Shown in pieces: positions 49,037 through 56,573 of a stretch of 64,000 nt of DNA (position 1 is its first letter; each line of letters starts with the position of its first letter). The notes under the pieces were generated by a model that saw nothing but the letters and a program-made list of their open reading frames with translations, ran no database searches and was not told where the DNA came from. Source of the stretch: JAWKXU01 sp964468045. Lineage in GTDB: Bacteria > Pseudomonadota > Alphaproteobacteria > Sphingomonadales > Sphingomonadaceae. The stretch is from the NCBI GenBank assembly GCA_964468045.1, contig CAYXTO010000003.1, forward strand, positions 62,001 through 126,000. Direction: 5' to 3'. The position numbers and the translations under genes are program-made.

Positions 49037-49231
49037 GCTGGTTTTCCAAAGTCCTTCGATTGCAGGATGGCCTCTGCGCGCAGAGGATGCTCGGGCGACT
49101 GTCAAAAATATCCCTAGAAGCGCTTGAGGCATGGGGCAAGCGCGCGTATAGGGCGCGCAAATCGCGCCTCTTCCGGGTGCGGAATGGCCATTGCGGCCGC
49201 ATTGTTCAAAGAGCGGAAAGCGTCAGTAACG

Positions 49232-50365
49232 ATGAACTTCGGCGAAACTGCCCGCAGGGGGGCGACTACCTTGACAACCGGCCTTGTAGCCCTTGCTGCC
49301 GCGGTTCTTCCGCAGGTGGCTGCAGCCCAGGAGGCAGTGGCCCAAGCCGTCACCGCTGCTCCTGCCGCAGCCCCGGCTCCGGCAGCCACAGAGGCCGCGG
49401 CTCCCGCAGCGGCGCAGGCGGTCGAAGGAATCGCCCGCATGATGCCGGAAGCCGGCAAGGGCATGCCGATCGATGGTGGGCTCGGCTTCCAGGATCAGTA
49501 TTCTCCGATCGGGGAATACGCGCTCTGGATGCATGACGGCGTGCTGCTGCCGATCATCACCGTGATCACGCTGTTCGTGCTGGGCCTGATGCTGTGGGTG
49601 ATGGCCCGCTACAACCGGCGCACCAACAAGGTCCCGTCGCGGACCAGCCACAACACGCTGATCGAAGTGGTTTGGACCTTGGTCCCGGTGCTGATTCTGG
49701 TCGGTATCGCGATTCCCTCGATCGACCTGCTGGCCAAGCAGTTCAAGTCGCCGCCGGCCAATGCATTGACCGTCAAGCTCACCGGCAACCAGTGGTTCTG
49801 GACCTACAGCTTCCCCGACAATGGCGAAGTCGAGTTCGATTCGAAGATGCTCAACATCCCCGGTTCGCCGGTGATCAATGCGGGCGTGCGCGAAGTCGGC
49901 ACCGATCCGAGCGACGGACCCACCCACCTCGAAGTAGACAATCGTCTGGTGCTTCCGGTGGGCGAGCCGATCCGCCTCCAGGTCACCGCGTCCGATGTGA
50001 TTCACTCCTTTGCCGTCCCCGCGCTCTGGTTCAAGCTGGACGCAGTGCCGGGCCGCCTTAACGAGAAGATGCTCTTCATCGAGGAGCCTGGCGTCTATTA
50101 TGGCCAGTGTTCCGAGCTTTGCGGTGTGAAGCACGGCTATATGCCGATCGCCATCGAGGCTCGCCCACGTGCCGAGTTCGAGGCCTGGCTGCTTGCCAGG
50201 GGCGGCAGCTTCGCCGGCAAGGAGAAGCCCGCCGTCGCTCCGGCCGCTGCTCCCGCGCCTGCTGCTCCTGCTCCGGTGCCTGCCACCGCCGCATCGCCGG
50301 CTCCGGCCGCCGCTGCCCCGGCCACTGGAACCACAGAACAAAAAGCCCCGGCCCCCGCGGCCTGA
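49232..50365 (+). CDS. ctaC: Cytochrome c oxidase subunit II
   Basis: Subunit II carries the CuA centre that accepts electrons from cytochrome c. The 377-residue protein has a signal sequence, an unusually Ala/Pro-rich linker to about residue 70, and two membrane helices. The CuA domain follows, with VIHSFAVPALWFKLD and GQCSELCGVKHGYMPI (all Cys/His ligands present). The conserved aromatic NQWFWTYSFP is also there. The C-terminus is a long Ala/Pro tail of about 45 residues not seen in standard enzymes. It is the first gene of the oxidase operon. Confidence 0.95.
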   Translation: MNFGETARRGATTLTTGLVALAAAVLPQVAAAQEAVAQAVTAAPAAAPAPAATEAAAPAAAQAVEGIARMMPEAGKGMPIDGGLGFQDQYSPIGEYALWMHDGVLLPIITVITLFVLGLMLWVMARYNRRTNKVPSRTSHNTLIEVVWTLVPVLILVGIAIPSIDLLAKQFKSPPANALTVKLTGNQWFWTYSFPDNGEVEFDSKMLNIPGSPVINAGVREVGTDPSDGPTHLEVDNRLVLPVGEPIRLQVTASDVIHSFAVPALWFKLDAVPGRLNEKMLFIEEPGVYYGQCSELCGVKHGYMPIAIEARPRAEFEAWLLARGGSFAGKEKPAVAPAAAPAPAAPAPVPATAASPAPAAAAPATGTTEQKAPAPAA

Positions 50366-50399
50366 CGAACGCTATCAAAGCATAAGGTTACGCTGAACT

Positions 50400-52091
50400 A
50401 TGGCTACCACCGCTGAAACCTTCCAGGGTCACGCCGAGGCGCACGATCATGATCATGACCATGATCACAAGCCGGGCTTCTTCGCTCGCTGGTTCATGTC
50501 CACCAACCACAAGGACATCGGAACGCTCTATCTGATCTTCGCGATCTTCGCCGGCGTTATCGGTGGCGGCATTTCCGGTATCATGCGGGCCGAGCTTGCC
50601 GAGCCGGGCATCCAGTATCTGCAATGGTGGACCGGCTTCCTCGGCGGCAATGCGCAGAGCTTCGACGAAGCGCTGCATCTCTGGAACGTGCTGATCACGG
50701 CCCACGGTCTGATCATGGTATTCTTCATGGTCATGCCGGCCATCATCGGCGGCTTCGGCAACTGGTTCGTGCCGCTGATGATCGGCGCGCCGGACATGGC
50801 CTTCCCGCGCATGAACAACATCTCGTTCTGGCTGCTCCCGGCGGCTCTGACCCTGCTTCTGATCTCGCTGTTCGTGGAGGGTCCCACCGGAATGCACGGC
50901 TCCGGCACCGGCTGGACGGTCTATGCGCCGCTGTCGACCTCCGGCCATCCCGGCCCGTCGGTCGACTTCGTGATCCTCTCGCTCCACATCGCCGGCGCCT
51001 CGTCGATCCTCGGCGCGATCAACTTCATCACCACCATCTTCAACATGCGCGCTCCGGGCATGACGCTCCACAAGATGCCGCTGTTCGTGTGGTCGGTGCT
51101 CGTCACCGCCTTCCTGCTGTTGCTGGCCCTGCCGGTGCTCGCCGCGGCCATCACCATGCTGATTACCGACCGCAATTTCGGCACGACCTTCTTCGATCCG
51201 GCGGGCGGCGGCGATCCGGTGCTTTACCAGCACCTGTTCTGGTTCTTCGGCCATCCCGAAGTCTACATCATGATCCTGCCGGCCTTCGGCATCATCAGCC
51301 AGATCGTGGCGACCTTCTCCAAGAAGCCAGTGTTCGGTTATCTCGGCATGGCCTATGCCATGGTCGCTATCGGCGTCGTCGGCTTCATCGTGTGGGCGCA
51401 CCATATGTATACGGCCGGCCTCGATGTTAACACGAAGATGTATTTCACGGCCGCCACCATGGTGATCGCGGTGCCGACCGGGGTGAAGATATTCAGCTGG
51501 ATCGCCACGATGTGGGGCGGCAGCATGGAGTTCAAGTCACCGATGGTCTGGGCGCTTGGCTTCATCTTCCTGTTCACCGTCGGTGGCGTGACCGGCGTCG
51601 TCCTCGCCAATGGCGGTGTCGACGACAATCTCCACGACACCTATTACGTGGTTGGCCACTTCCACTACGTGCTGTCGCTGGGCGCCGTGACGGGCCTGTT
51701 CGCAGGGTTCTACTACTGGTTCCCGAAGATGAGCGGACGGATGTATTCGGAGATTCTCGCTCACGTCCATTTCTGGATCTTCTTCGTCGGCGTGAACATG
51801 ATCTTCTTCCCGATGCACTTCCTGGGCATGCAGGGTATGCCGCGCCGCTATCCGGACTATGCGGAAGCCTACGCCCATTGGAATCATATCGCTTCGATCG
51901 GTTATGAGATCATGGCGGTTTCGATCGGCGTGTTCTTCCTGAACATCATCTACGCTTTCGTCGCCGGCAAGAAGGCCGAAGACAATTACTGGGGCGAAGG
52001 TGCAACGACGCTGGAATGGACCCTGTCCAGCCCCCCGCCGTTCCACCAGTTCGAAACCCTGCCGGTGATCGAGGACAAGGGCCACCACTGA
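50400..52091 (+). CDS. ctaD: Cytochrome c oxidase subunit I
   Basis: Subunit I holds heme a, heme a3 and CuB and pumps protons. The 563-residue, twelve-helix protein has WFMSTNHKDIGTLYLIFA near the start. ITAHGLIMVFFMVMPA, QHLFWFFGHPEVYIMILPAFG (CuB His and cross-linked Tyr) and the heme ligands in DTYYVVGHFHYVLSLGA follow. The first 25 residues include an HDHDHDHDHK stretch that could bind copper or another metal. It starts 34 nt after ctaC. Confidence 0.97.
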   Translation: MATTAETFQGHAEAHDHDHDHDHKPGFFARWFMSTNHKDIGTLYLIFAIFAGVIGGGISGIMRAELAEPGIQYLQWWTGFLGGNAQSFDEALHLWNVLITAHGLIMVFFMVMPAIIGGFGNWFVPLMIGAPDMAFPRMNNISFWLLPAALTLLLISLFVEGPTGMHGSGTGWTVYAPLSTSGHPGPSVDFVILSLHIAGASSILGAINFITTIFNMRAPGMTLHKMPLFVWSVLVTAFLLLLALPVLAAAITMLITDRNFGTTFFDPAGGGDPVLYQHLFWFFGHPEVYIMILPAFGIISQIVATFSKKPVFGYLGMAYAMVAIGVVGFIVWAHHMYTAGLDVNTKMYFTAATMVIAVPTGVKIFSWIATMWGGSMEFKSPMVWALGFIFLFTVGGVTGVVLANGGVDDNLHDTYYVVGHFHYVLSLGAVTGLFAGFYYWFPKMSGRMYSEILAHVHFWIFFVGVNMIFFPMHFLGMQGMPRRYPDYAEAYAHWNHIASIGYEIMAVSIGVFFLNIIYAFVAGKKAEDNYWGEGATTLEWTLSSPPPFHQFETLPVIEDKGHH

Positions 52092-52137
52092 GGTGTTCCG
52101 CGTCCCCTCCGCGGGGGCGGTCAAATGTTCCAATGAC

Positions 52138-52184
52138 GGGGGCTGGCGCTGGCCGGCCCCCGCATTCCTTTCCCGAAAGGGAAA
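52138..52184 (+). terminator. Paired hairpins between ctaD and ctaB
   Basis: GGGGGC/GCCCCC (52138-52161) encloses a smaller stem. It is followed by TTTCCC-GAAA-GGGAAA (52169-52184), a GNRA-loop hairpin just before the ctaB ribosome-binding site. No long T-run follows, so it may attenuate, protect the ctaCD message or mark a processing site rather than terminate fully. Confidence 0.4.
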
Positions 52185-52196
52185 CGCCAAGGGCTT

Positions 52197-53096
52197 ATGA
52201 CGACGATCACGCCTCAAACGCTTCCAGCCGACTGGCGCGATTTCTTCGCGCTGACCAAGCCGCGCGTGATGAGTCTGGTGATCTTCACCGGCCTGTGCGG
52301 CCTGCTGGCGGCGCCGGGTTCCATCCATCCCGTGCTCGGCTTCACCGCCATTCTTTGCATCGCGGTGGGCGCCGGGGGCGCGGCCGCGCTGAACCAGTGG
52401 TGGGAAGCGGATATCGACGCCGGCATGAAACGAACGGCGGCGCGGCCCTTGCCCGCCGGCCGGATGGACCGGATTAGCGCCCGCGATTTCGGGGTGGGCC
52501 TGTCGGTCGCCTCGGTGCTCGTGATGGGGCTTGGCGTCAGTTGGCTGGCCGCTTCGATCCTTGCCGTATCGATCGTCTATTACGCGGTCGTCTACACGAT
52601 CTGGCTCAAGCCCCGCACGCCCCAGAATATCGTGATCGGCGGGGGGGCAGGGGCCTTTCCTCCGCTGATTGGCTGGGTCGCGGTGACCGGGCAGATCACG
52701 CTGATGCCGGTGCTGTTGTTCGCGATCATCTTTTTCTGGACGCCGCCGCATTTCTGGGCGCTCGCGCTGTTCGTGCAGAGCGACTACGCCAAGGTCGGGA
52801 TCCCGATGCTACCCGTTGTCGCCGGAGAAAGAGCGACGAGGCGCCAGATCCTGATCTATTCGATCATTCTCCTGCCGCTTTCCGCCACGCCTTGGCTGAT
52901 CGGTGGAACGGGCGCGATCTACGGGATTTCGGCGCTCGTGCTTTCCGGGTTGTTCCTGGGCTTGTCCCTGCCCGTGGCCTTCCGCCGACGGCGGGGAGAT
53001 CAGGATGCGATGACCCCGGAAAAGCGACTTTTCGCATTCAGCGTGCTATATCTTTTCGCGCTCTTCGCGGCGCTGGTTGCGGATCGGCTGATTTAG
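52197..53096 (+). CDS. ctaB: Protoheme IX farnesyltransferase
   Basis: CtaB (CyoE) adds a farnesyl group to heme b to make heme O, the precursor of heme A. The 299-residue, multi-helix protein has the prenyl-binding motifs NQWWEADIDAGMKRTAARPLPAGRM (aspartate-rich) and WLKPRTPQNIVIGGGAGAFPPLIGW. FFWTPPHFWALALF follows. It lies between ctaD and the assembly genes. AAGGG precedes its start. Confidence 0.96.
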   Translation: MTTITPQTLPADWRDFFALTKPRVMSLVIFTGLCGLLAAPGSIHPVLGFTAILCIAVGAGGAAALNQWWEADIDAGMKRTAARPLPAGRMDRISARDFGVGLSVASVLVMGLGVSWLAASILAVSIVYYAVVYTIWLKPRTPQNIVIGGGAGAFPPLIGWVAVTGQITLMPVLLFAIIFFWTPPHFWALALFVQSDYAKVGIPMLPVVAGERATRRQILIYSIILLPLSATPWLIGGTGAIYGISALVLSGLFLGLSLPVAFRRRRGDQDAMTPEKRLFAFSVLYLFALFAALVADRLI

Positions 53097-53111
53097 GTGC
53101 AGGACGAAGCC

Positions 53112-53249
53112 ATGAACGGCGAATTCAAACCCGATGAGGAATATCGTCGCCGCCAGCGCGGCCGCAATATCGTGCTGGGGCTGATCCTGCTTGGCTTTGC
53201 GGTGCTGATTTTCGCGATCACCATCGTGCGCATGAAGGAAGGCGGATGA
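53112..53249 (+). CDS. Small CoxF-like membrane protein of the oxidase operon
   Basis: A 45-residue frame runs from ATG 53112 to TGA 53247-53249. It starts MNGEFKPDEEYRRRQRGRN, has one membrane helix (IVLGLILLGFAVLIFAITIV) and ends MKEGG. Short proteins of this design sit between ctaB and ctaG in many alphaproteobacteria and are taken to help oxidase assembly. AGGA precedes the start and the stop overlaps ctaG as ATGA, which supports translation. Confidence 0.8.
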   Translation: MNGEFKPDEEYRRRQRGRNIVLGLILLGFAVLIFAITIVRMKEGG

Positions 53250-53803
53250 ACGGGCTCGCCAGCGATCGCAAGAACCGCAAGGTCGGTTTCCTGGTGCTGC
53301 TGCTGGCCGCGTCGATGCTGGCGCTCGGCTTCGCGTCCGTGCCGCTCTATCGCCTCTTCTGCCAGGTCACGGGCTTTGGCGGAACCACCCAGCGCGTCAC
53401 CGAAGCGCAGGCCGCGCAGATCTCCGCAGGCAGCGAGATAATTTCGGTTCGCTTCGATGGCAATGTGGAACGCGGCATGCCGTGGTCCTTCCGCCCGGAA
53501 CGTTCGACGGAAACCGTCAATCTGGGTGCTCGCGATCTGGCAATCTACATCGCGCGCAATGATTCCGACCGCCCGATCACCGGCATGGCCACCTTCAATG
53601 TGGAGCCGGAGCAGACCGGACGCTATTTCAACAAGATCCAGTGCTTCTGCTTCACCGAGCAGACCCTTCAGCCCGGTGAGGAAGTGCGCATGCCCGTGAT
53701 CTTCTACGTCGATCCCGCGATTGCGAAGGACGAGAACGCGAAGGATGTGCAGCAGATCACTCTGAGCTATACTTTCCACGAGGCGAAGAAACCCGCTTCG
53801 TAA
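53246..53803 (+). CDS. ctaG: Cytochrome c oxidase assembly protein CtaG (Cox11)
   Basis: CtaG/Cox11 delivers copper to the CuB site of subunit I. The 185-residue protein has one membrane helix (VGFLVLLLAASMLALGFASV). A periplasmic domain follows with YRLFCQVTGFGGTTQR and the copper-binding pair in KIQCFCFTEQTLQPGEEVRMPVIFYVDP. All three conserved cysteines are present. It overlaps the 45-residue gene upstream by 4 nt. Confidence 0.96.
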   Translation: MNGLASDRKNRKVGFLVLLLAASMLALGFASVPLYRLFCQVTGFGGTTQRVTEAQAAQISAGSEIISVRFDGNVERGMPWSFRPERSTETVNLGARDLAIYIARNDSDRPITGMATFNVEPEQTGRYFNKIQCFCFTEQTLQPGEEVRMPVIFYVDPAIAKDENAKDVQQITLSYTFHEAKKPAS

Positions 53804-53881
53804 CCTCTGGACCACAGCGAAACAGGACGATAAGGGGCGCGGGGCAGGCGCGACGCGCCACAAATTCAGGAAGCACGATTC

Positions 53882-54703
53882 ATGGCCGGTACGAAGAACC
53901 ACGATTACCATATCCTGCCTACCGATCCGTGGCCGCTGATTGGCTCGATCTCGGCACTGACCTTCACCAGCGGCATGGTGCTGTTCATGCACGATATGGC
54001 GTATGGCCATCTGGTTGTGGGCCTGGGCATCGCGGGGCTGATCGCCACCTTCTTCAGCTGGTTCTCCAATATCGTGAAGGAAGCACAGGCGGGCGATCAT
54101 ACCCCGGTCGTGCAGCTTCACATGCGATACGGCATGATCCTGTTCATCGCCTCCGAAGTCATGTTCTTCGTCGGCTGGTTCTGGAGCTGGTTCGATTTCG
54201 CGCTGTTCCCGTCCCAATTGGCGGAAGTGGTGGGTGGACAGTTCCCGCCCAAGGGAATCGAAGCGGTCATGGATCCGTTCGATCTTCCCCTGCTGAACAC
54301 CATGATCCTGCTGTGCTCCGGCACCACGGTCACCTGGGCGCATCATTCCCTTATTCATGGCGATCGCGAAGGGCTCAAGAAGGGCCTGTGGCTGACGATC
54401 CTGCTGGGCATCCTGTTCAGCGCGATCCAGGCCTATGAATATGCCCATGCGCCGTTCGGCTTCGGCGGCAATACCTACAGCTCGGCCTTCTACATGGCGA
54501 CGGGCTTCCACGGCTTCCACGTGCTGGTCGGCACGATCTTCCTGATCGTCTGCCTGCGCCGCACCTATCTGGGCCATTTCACGCCGCGCCAGCATTTCGG
54601 CTTCGAAGCGGCTGCGTGGTACTGGCACTTCGTCGACGTGGTGTGGCTGTTCCTGTTCATCGTCGTGTACATCTGGGGCGGCTGGGGCGCTCCGATCCAC
54701 TGA
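53882..54703 (+). CDS. ctaE: Cytochrome c oxidase subunit III
   Basis: Subunit III stabilises the oxidase core. The 273-residue, seven-helix protein has KNHDYHILPTDPWPLIGSI at the start, GMILFIASEVMFFVGWFWSWF and STVTWAHHS-like GTTVTWAHHSLIHGDR. ATGFHGFHVLVGTIFL and the ending WYWHFVDVVWLFLFIVVYIWG follow. Its stop overlaps the start of the DUF983 gene (TGATG). Confidence 0.97.
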   Translation: MAGTKNHDYHILPTDPWPLIGSISALTFTSGMVLFMHDMAYGHLVVGLGIAGLIATFFSWFSNIVKEAQAGDHTPVVQLHMRYGMILFIASEVMFFVGWFWSWFDFALFPSQLAEVVGGQFPPKGIEAVMDPFDLPLLNTMILLCSGTTVTWAHHSLIHGDREGLKKGLWLTILLGILFSAIQAYEYAHAPFGFGGNTYSSAFYMATGFHGFHVLVGTIFLIVCLRRTYLGHFTPRQHFGFEAAAWYWHFVDVVWLFLFIVVYIWGGWGAPIH

Positions 54704-55089
54704 TGGTTTCAGACAACCCGAACCGCAAGGGGCAGCCCGGAATGACCGAGGCTGCCCTTTTCGGTCTATGCCCTCGCTGCGGCGCGAAATCGCTGTTCGA
54801 CGGGATGGTGCGGTTCGCCACTCGCTGCGACGCCTGTGGCCTGGATTACAGCCGCTTTAATGTGGGGGATGGGCCTGCCGCGTTCCTGACTCTGCTGATC
54901 GGCGGATTGGTGACCGTGCTGGCGATCTGGCTGCAGCTTGCCGTTTCGCCTCCGTTCTGGGTTCACATCCTTCTCTGGCTTCCTCTTACCGCAGCAGCCG
55001 TGCTGGCTGGCTTGCGCGCCTCGAAGGCGGCGCTGCTCCATGCCGAGTTCAGCCGCAAGGCGGGCGAGGCGGGGCGGGGGGATTCATGA
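54703..55089 (+). CDS. DUF983 zinc-ribbon membrane protein
   Basis: The 128-residue protein has a four-cysteine ribbon (LCPRCGAKSLFDG, then TRCDACGLDY) and two membrane helices. It is the DUF983 family commonly found between coxC and surf1 in alphaproteobacteria, with a presumed but unproven role in oxidase biogenesis. The start overlaps ctaE and the stop overlaps the SURF1 gene by 4 nt. Confidence 0.9.
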   Translation: MVSDNPNRKGQPGMTEAALFGLCPRCGAKSLFDGMVRFATRCDACGLDYSRFNVGDGPAAFLTLLIGGLVTVLAIWLQLAVSPPFWVHILLWLPLTAAAVLAGLRASKAALLHAEFSRKAGEAGRGDS

Positions 55090-55652
55090 ATATGCGCATA
55101 CCGATCTTGCCGACCCTGCTCGTTCTGGCCGGCGTGGCGGTCATGATCGGGCTGGGGATATGGCAGCTTGGCAGGCTCGAGCAGAAGGAAGTCTTGCTGG
55201 CGCGCTATGCCGCAGCCAGCGGCATGTCTGCCGACGTCCCGTTCCCGCAGAGCGAGAGCGGCGCGGAGCCGGTATATTATCGCCATGCCCGCGTCGATTG
55301 CCGCGAAGTCTCCAATGTGACGGGGAAGGCCGGCGCCAATGCGAAGGGCGAGGCTGGCGTGGCCCACTATGCGGCTTGCCGGCTTGCTGGCGGCGGCACG
55401 GCCAATATCGTTCTTGGCTGGTCTCGTGAGCCTGCCTCGCCGGATTGGCGCGGTGGCGAAGTGCTGGGCGTCATCGCCCCGGGGCCGCGCCTTGTGGCCG
55501 ACCCGCCGCTGGCCGGGCTGGAACCCAATGCCGTGCCCGATCCGTCGGAAATTCCGAACAACCATCTTGCCTATGCCGTGCAGTGGTTCTTCTTCGCGGC
55601 AACCGCGCTCGTGATCTATGCCCTGGCGGTGATAAAGCGCCCGCGCGGCTGA
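55086..55652 (+). CDS. SURF1-family oxidase assembly protein
   Basis: SURF1 (Shy1) assists heme a insertion into subunit I. The 188-residue protein, short for the family, has the first helix LPTLLVLAGVAVMIGLGIWQLGRLEQKE, a periplasmic domain and a C-terminal helix preceded by PNNHLAYAVQWFFFAATALVIY. The periplasmic domain has YRHARVDCREV and a CRLAGGGTANIVLGWSRE strand. It is the last oxidase gene and converges with the SRPBCC gene. Confidence 0.93.
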   Translation: MNMRIPILPTLLVLAGVAVMIGLGIWQLGRLEQKEVLLARYAAASGMSADVPFPQSESGAEPVYYRHARVDCREVSNVTGKAGANAKGEAGVAHYAACRLAGGGTANIVLGWSREPASPDWRGGEVLGVIAPGPRLVADPPLAGLEPNAVPDPSEIPNNHLAYAVQWFFFAATALVIYALAVIKRPRG

Positions 55653-55664
55653 GACGGCGCGATC

Positions 55665-56111
55665 CTATTTGTAAAAGCCCTCGCGCAGATTGATGCCGTG
55701 CTCGATCCAGACGCTCAGGGCGCAGATCATCTGGCTCCAGCCCATGCAATTGCCATAGCTCGCGTCCAGGCCCTCCTGGCTCTCGCTCCAGCCGGTTTCG
55801 CCGATCTCGACCAAGGTATGTCCATCGCCGCAATCGGTGAAGCGCATCGTCACTTCGGTCTGCGTGCCATTTCCTTCGGCATTTCCCCAATGGAGTACGA
55901 TGAGCTTGTTTTCGACCAGGTCCACCACCTCGACCGGGAAGGCGCCGGGGAAATCCGCGAAGTCCCAGATTACGGTCGCGCCTTTCTCAAGCCGTCCCTT
56001 GGCTCCGCCCGTCGTGAAATATTGCGAAAGCTGATCGGGATTGACGACGGCTTCGAACACATCCTGCACCGGCCGGGCGATCCGGCCCCACACCCTGAAT
56101 TTGAGTTCCAT
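55665..56111 (-). CDS. SRPBCC (AHSA1-type) protein
   Basis: The 148-residue protein has the helix-grip fold pattern of the activator of Hsp90 ATPase 1-like family. It starts MELKFRVWGRIARPVQDVFEAV and has VIWDFADFPGAFPVEVVDLVEN. VTMRFTDCGDGHTLVEIGETGW and a C-terminal helix with CMGWSQMICALSVWIEHG follow. Such proteins bind hydrophobic ligands. It is divergent from an ArsR-type regulator with a perfect palindrome between, a very common pairing. GCCGC-rich sequence separates the promoter and the start; ATG 56111 follows CAGGAG. Confidence 0.88.
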   Translation of the reverse strand: MELKFRVWGRIARPVQDVFEAVVNPDQLSQYFTTGGAKGRLEKGATVIWDFADFPGAFPVEVVDLVENKLIVLHWGNAEGNGTQTEVTMRFTDCGDGHTLVEIGETGWSESQEGLDASYGNCMGWSQMICALSVWIEHGINLREGFYK

Positions 56112-56152
56112 GCGGCGACTCCTGTTTTCTGTCGCTTGATGCAAATGAATTT

Positions 56153-56172
56153 ATGTTATAAAAATATAACAT
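56153..56172. promoter_or_regulatory. ArsR operator and overlapping divergent promoters
   Basis: The perfect 20-bp palindrome ATGTTATA-AAAA-TATAACAT ends on the first two bases of the ArsR-type start codon. On the minus strand TTGACA (56177-56172) and CATAAA form a promoter for the SRPBCC gene, with the palindrome in its spacer. On the plus strand TATAAA (56157-56162) would place transcription at the ArsR ATG. One bound repressor could therefore silence both genes. Confidence 0.68.
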
Positions 56173-56527
56173 GTCAATGGACGATCAGATGGACCGGGTC
56201 TTCAAGGCGTTGAGCAATTCCACCCGGCGGGCGATCTGCGATGCGCTGCGTGACCGGCCGCTCACCACCGGGGCGCTTGTGGAGGTGTTTCATGCACTGG
56301 ATCGCTGCACGATCATGCAGCATCTCAGGATATTGGAGAAAGCCGGCCTCGTGGTTTCGGTGCGCAAAGGCAGGCAGCGGTTCAATTACCTGAACTCGAT
56401 CCCGATCCACGAACTGCATCACCGTTGGATCGGGCCTCATGCGGAGAGGGCATCGGCCCGCCTTTTGGCGCTCAAGCATGCGCTGGAAGAAGAGCCGACG
56501 GCGAATATGCAGGCAGCCAAAGAGTAG
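56171..56527 (+). CDS. ArsR-family helix-turn-helix regulator
   Basis: The 118-residue protein has the winged helix of ArsR regulators. DQMDRVFKALSNSTRRAICDALRD leads, HALDRCTIMQHLRILEKAGLVVSVRKGRQRF is the recognition helix and wing, and LNSIPIHELHHRWIG follows. There is no metal-binding CxC, so it is probably of the type that controls SRPBCC partners rather than a metal sensor. No ribosome-binding site precedes ATG 56171 and the promoter fits a leaderless message. An in-frame ATG at 56177 is also possible. Confidence 0.88.
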   Translation: MSMDDQMDRVFKALSNSTRRAICDALRDRPLTTGALVEVFHALDRCTIMQHLRILEKAGLVVSVRKGRQRFNYLNSIPIHELHHRWIGPHAERASARLLALKHALEEEPTANMQAAKE

Positions 56528-56573
56528 CGTGGCACTTGCCCGCAAATCGGCCAGCCATTAAGGCGCGCGCACC

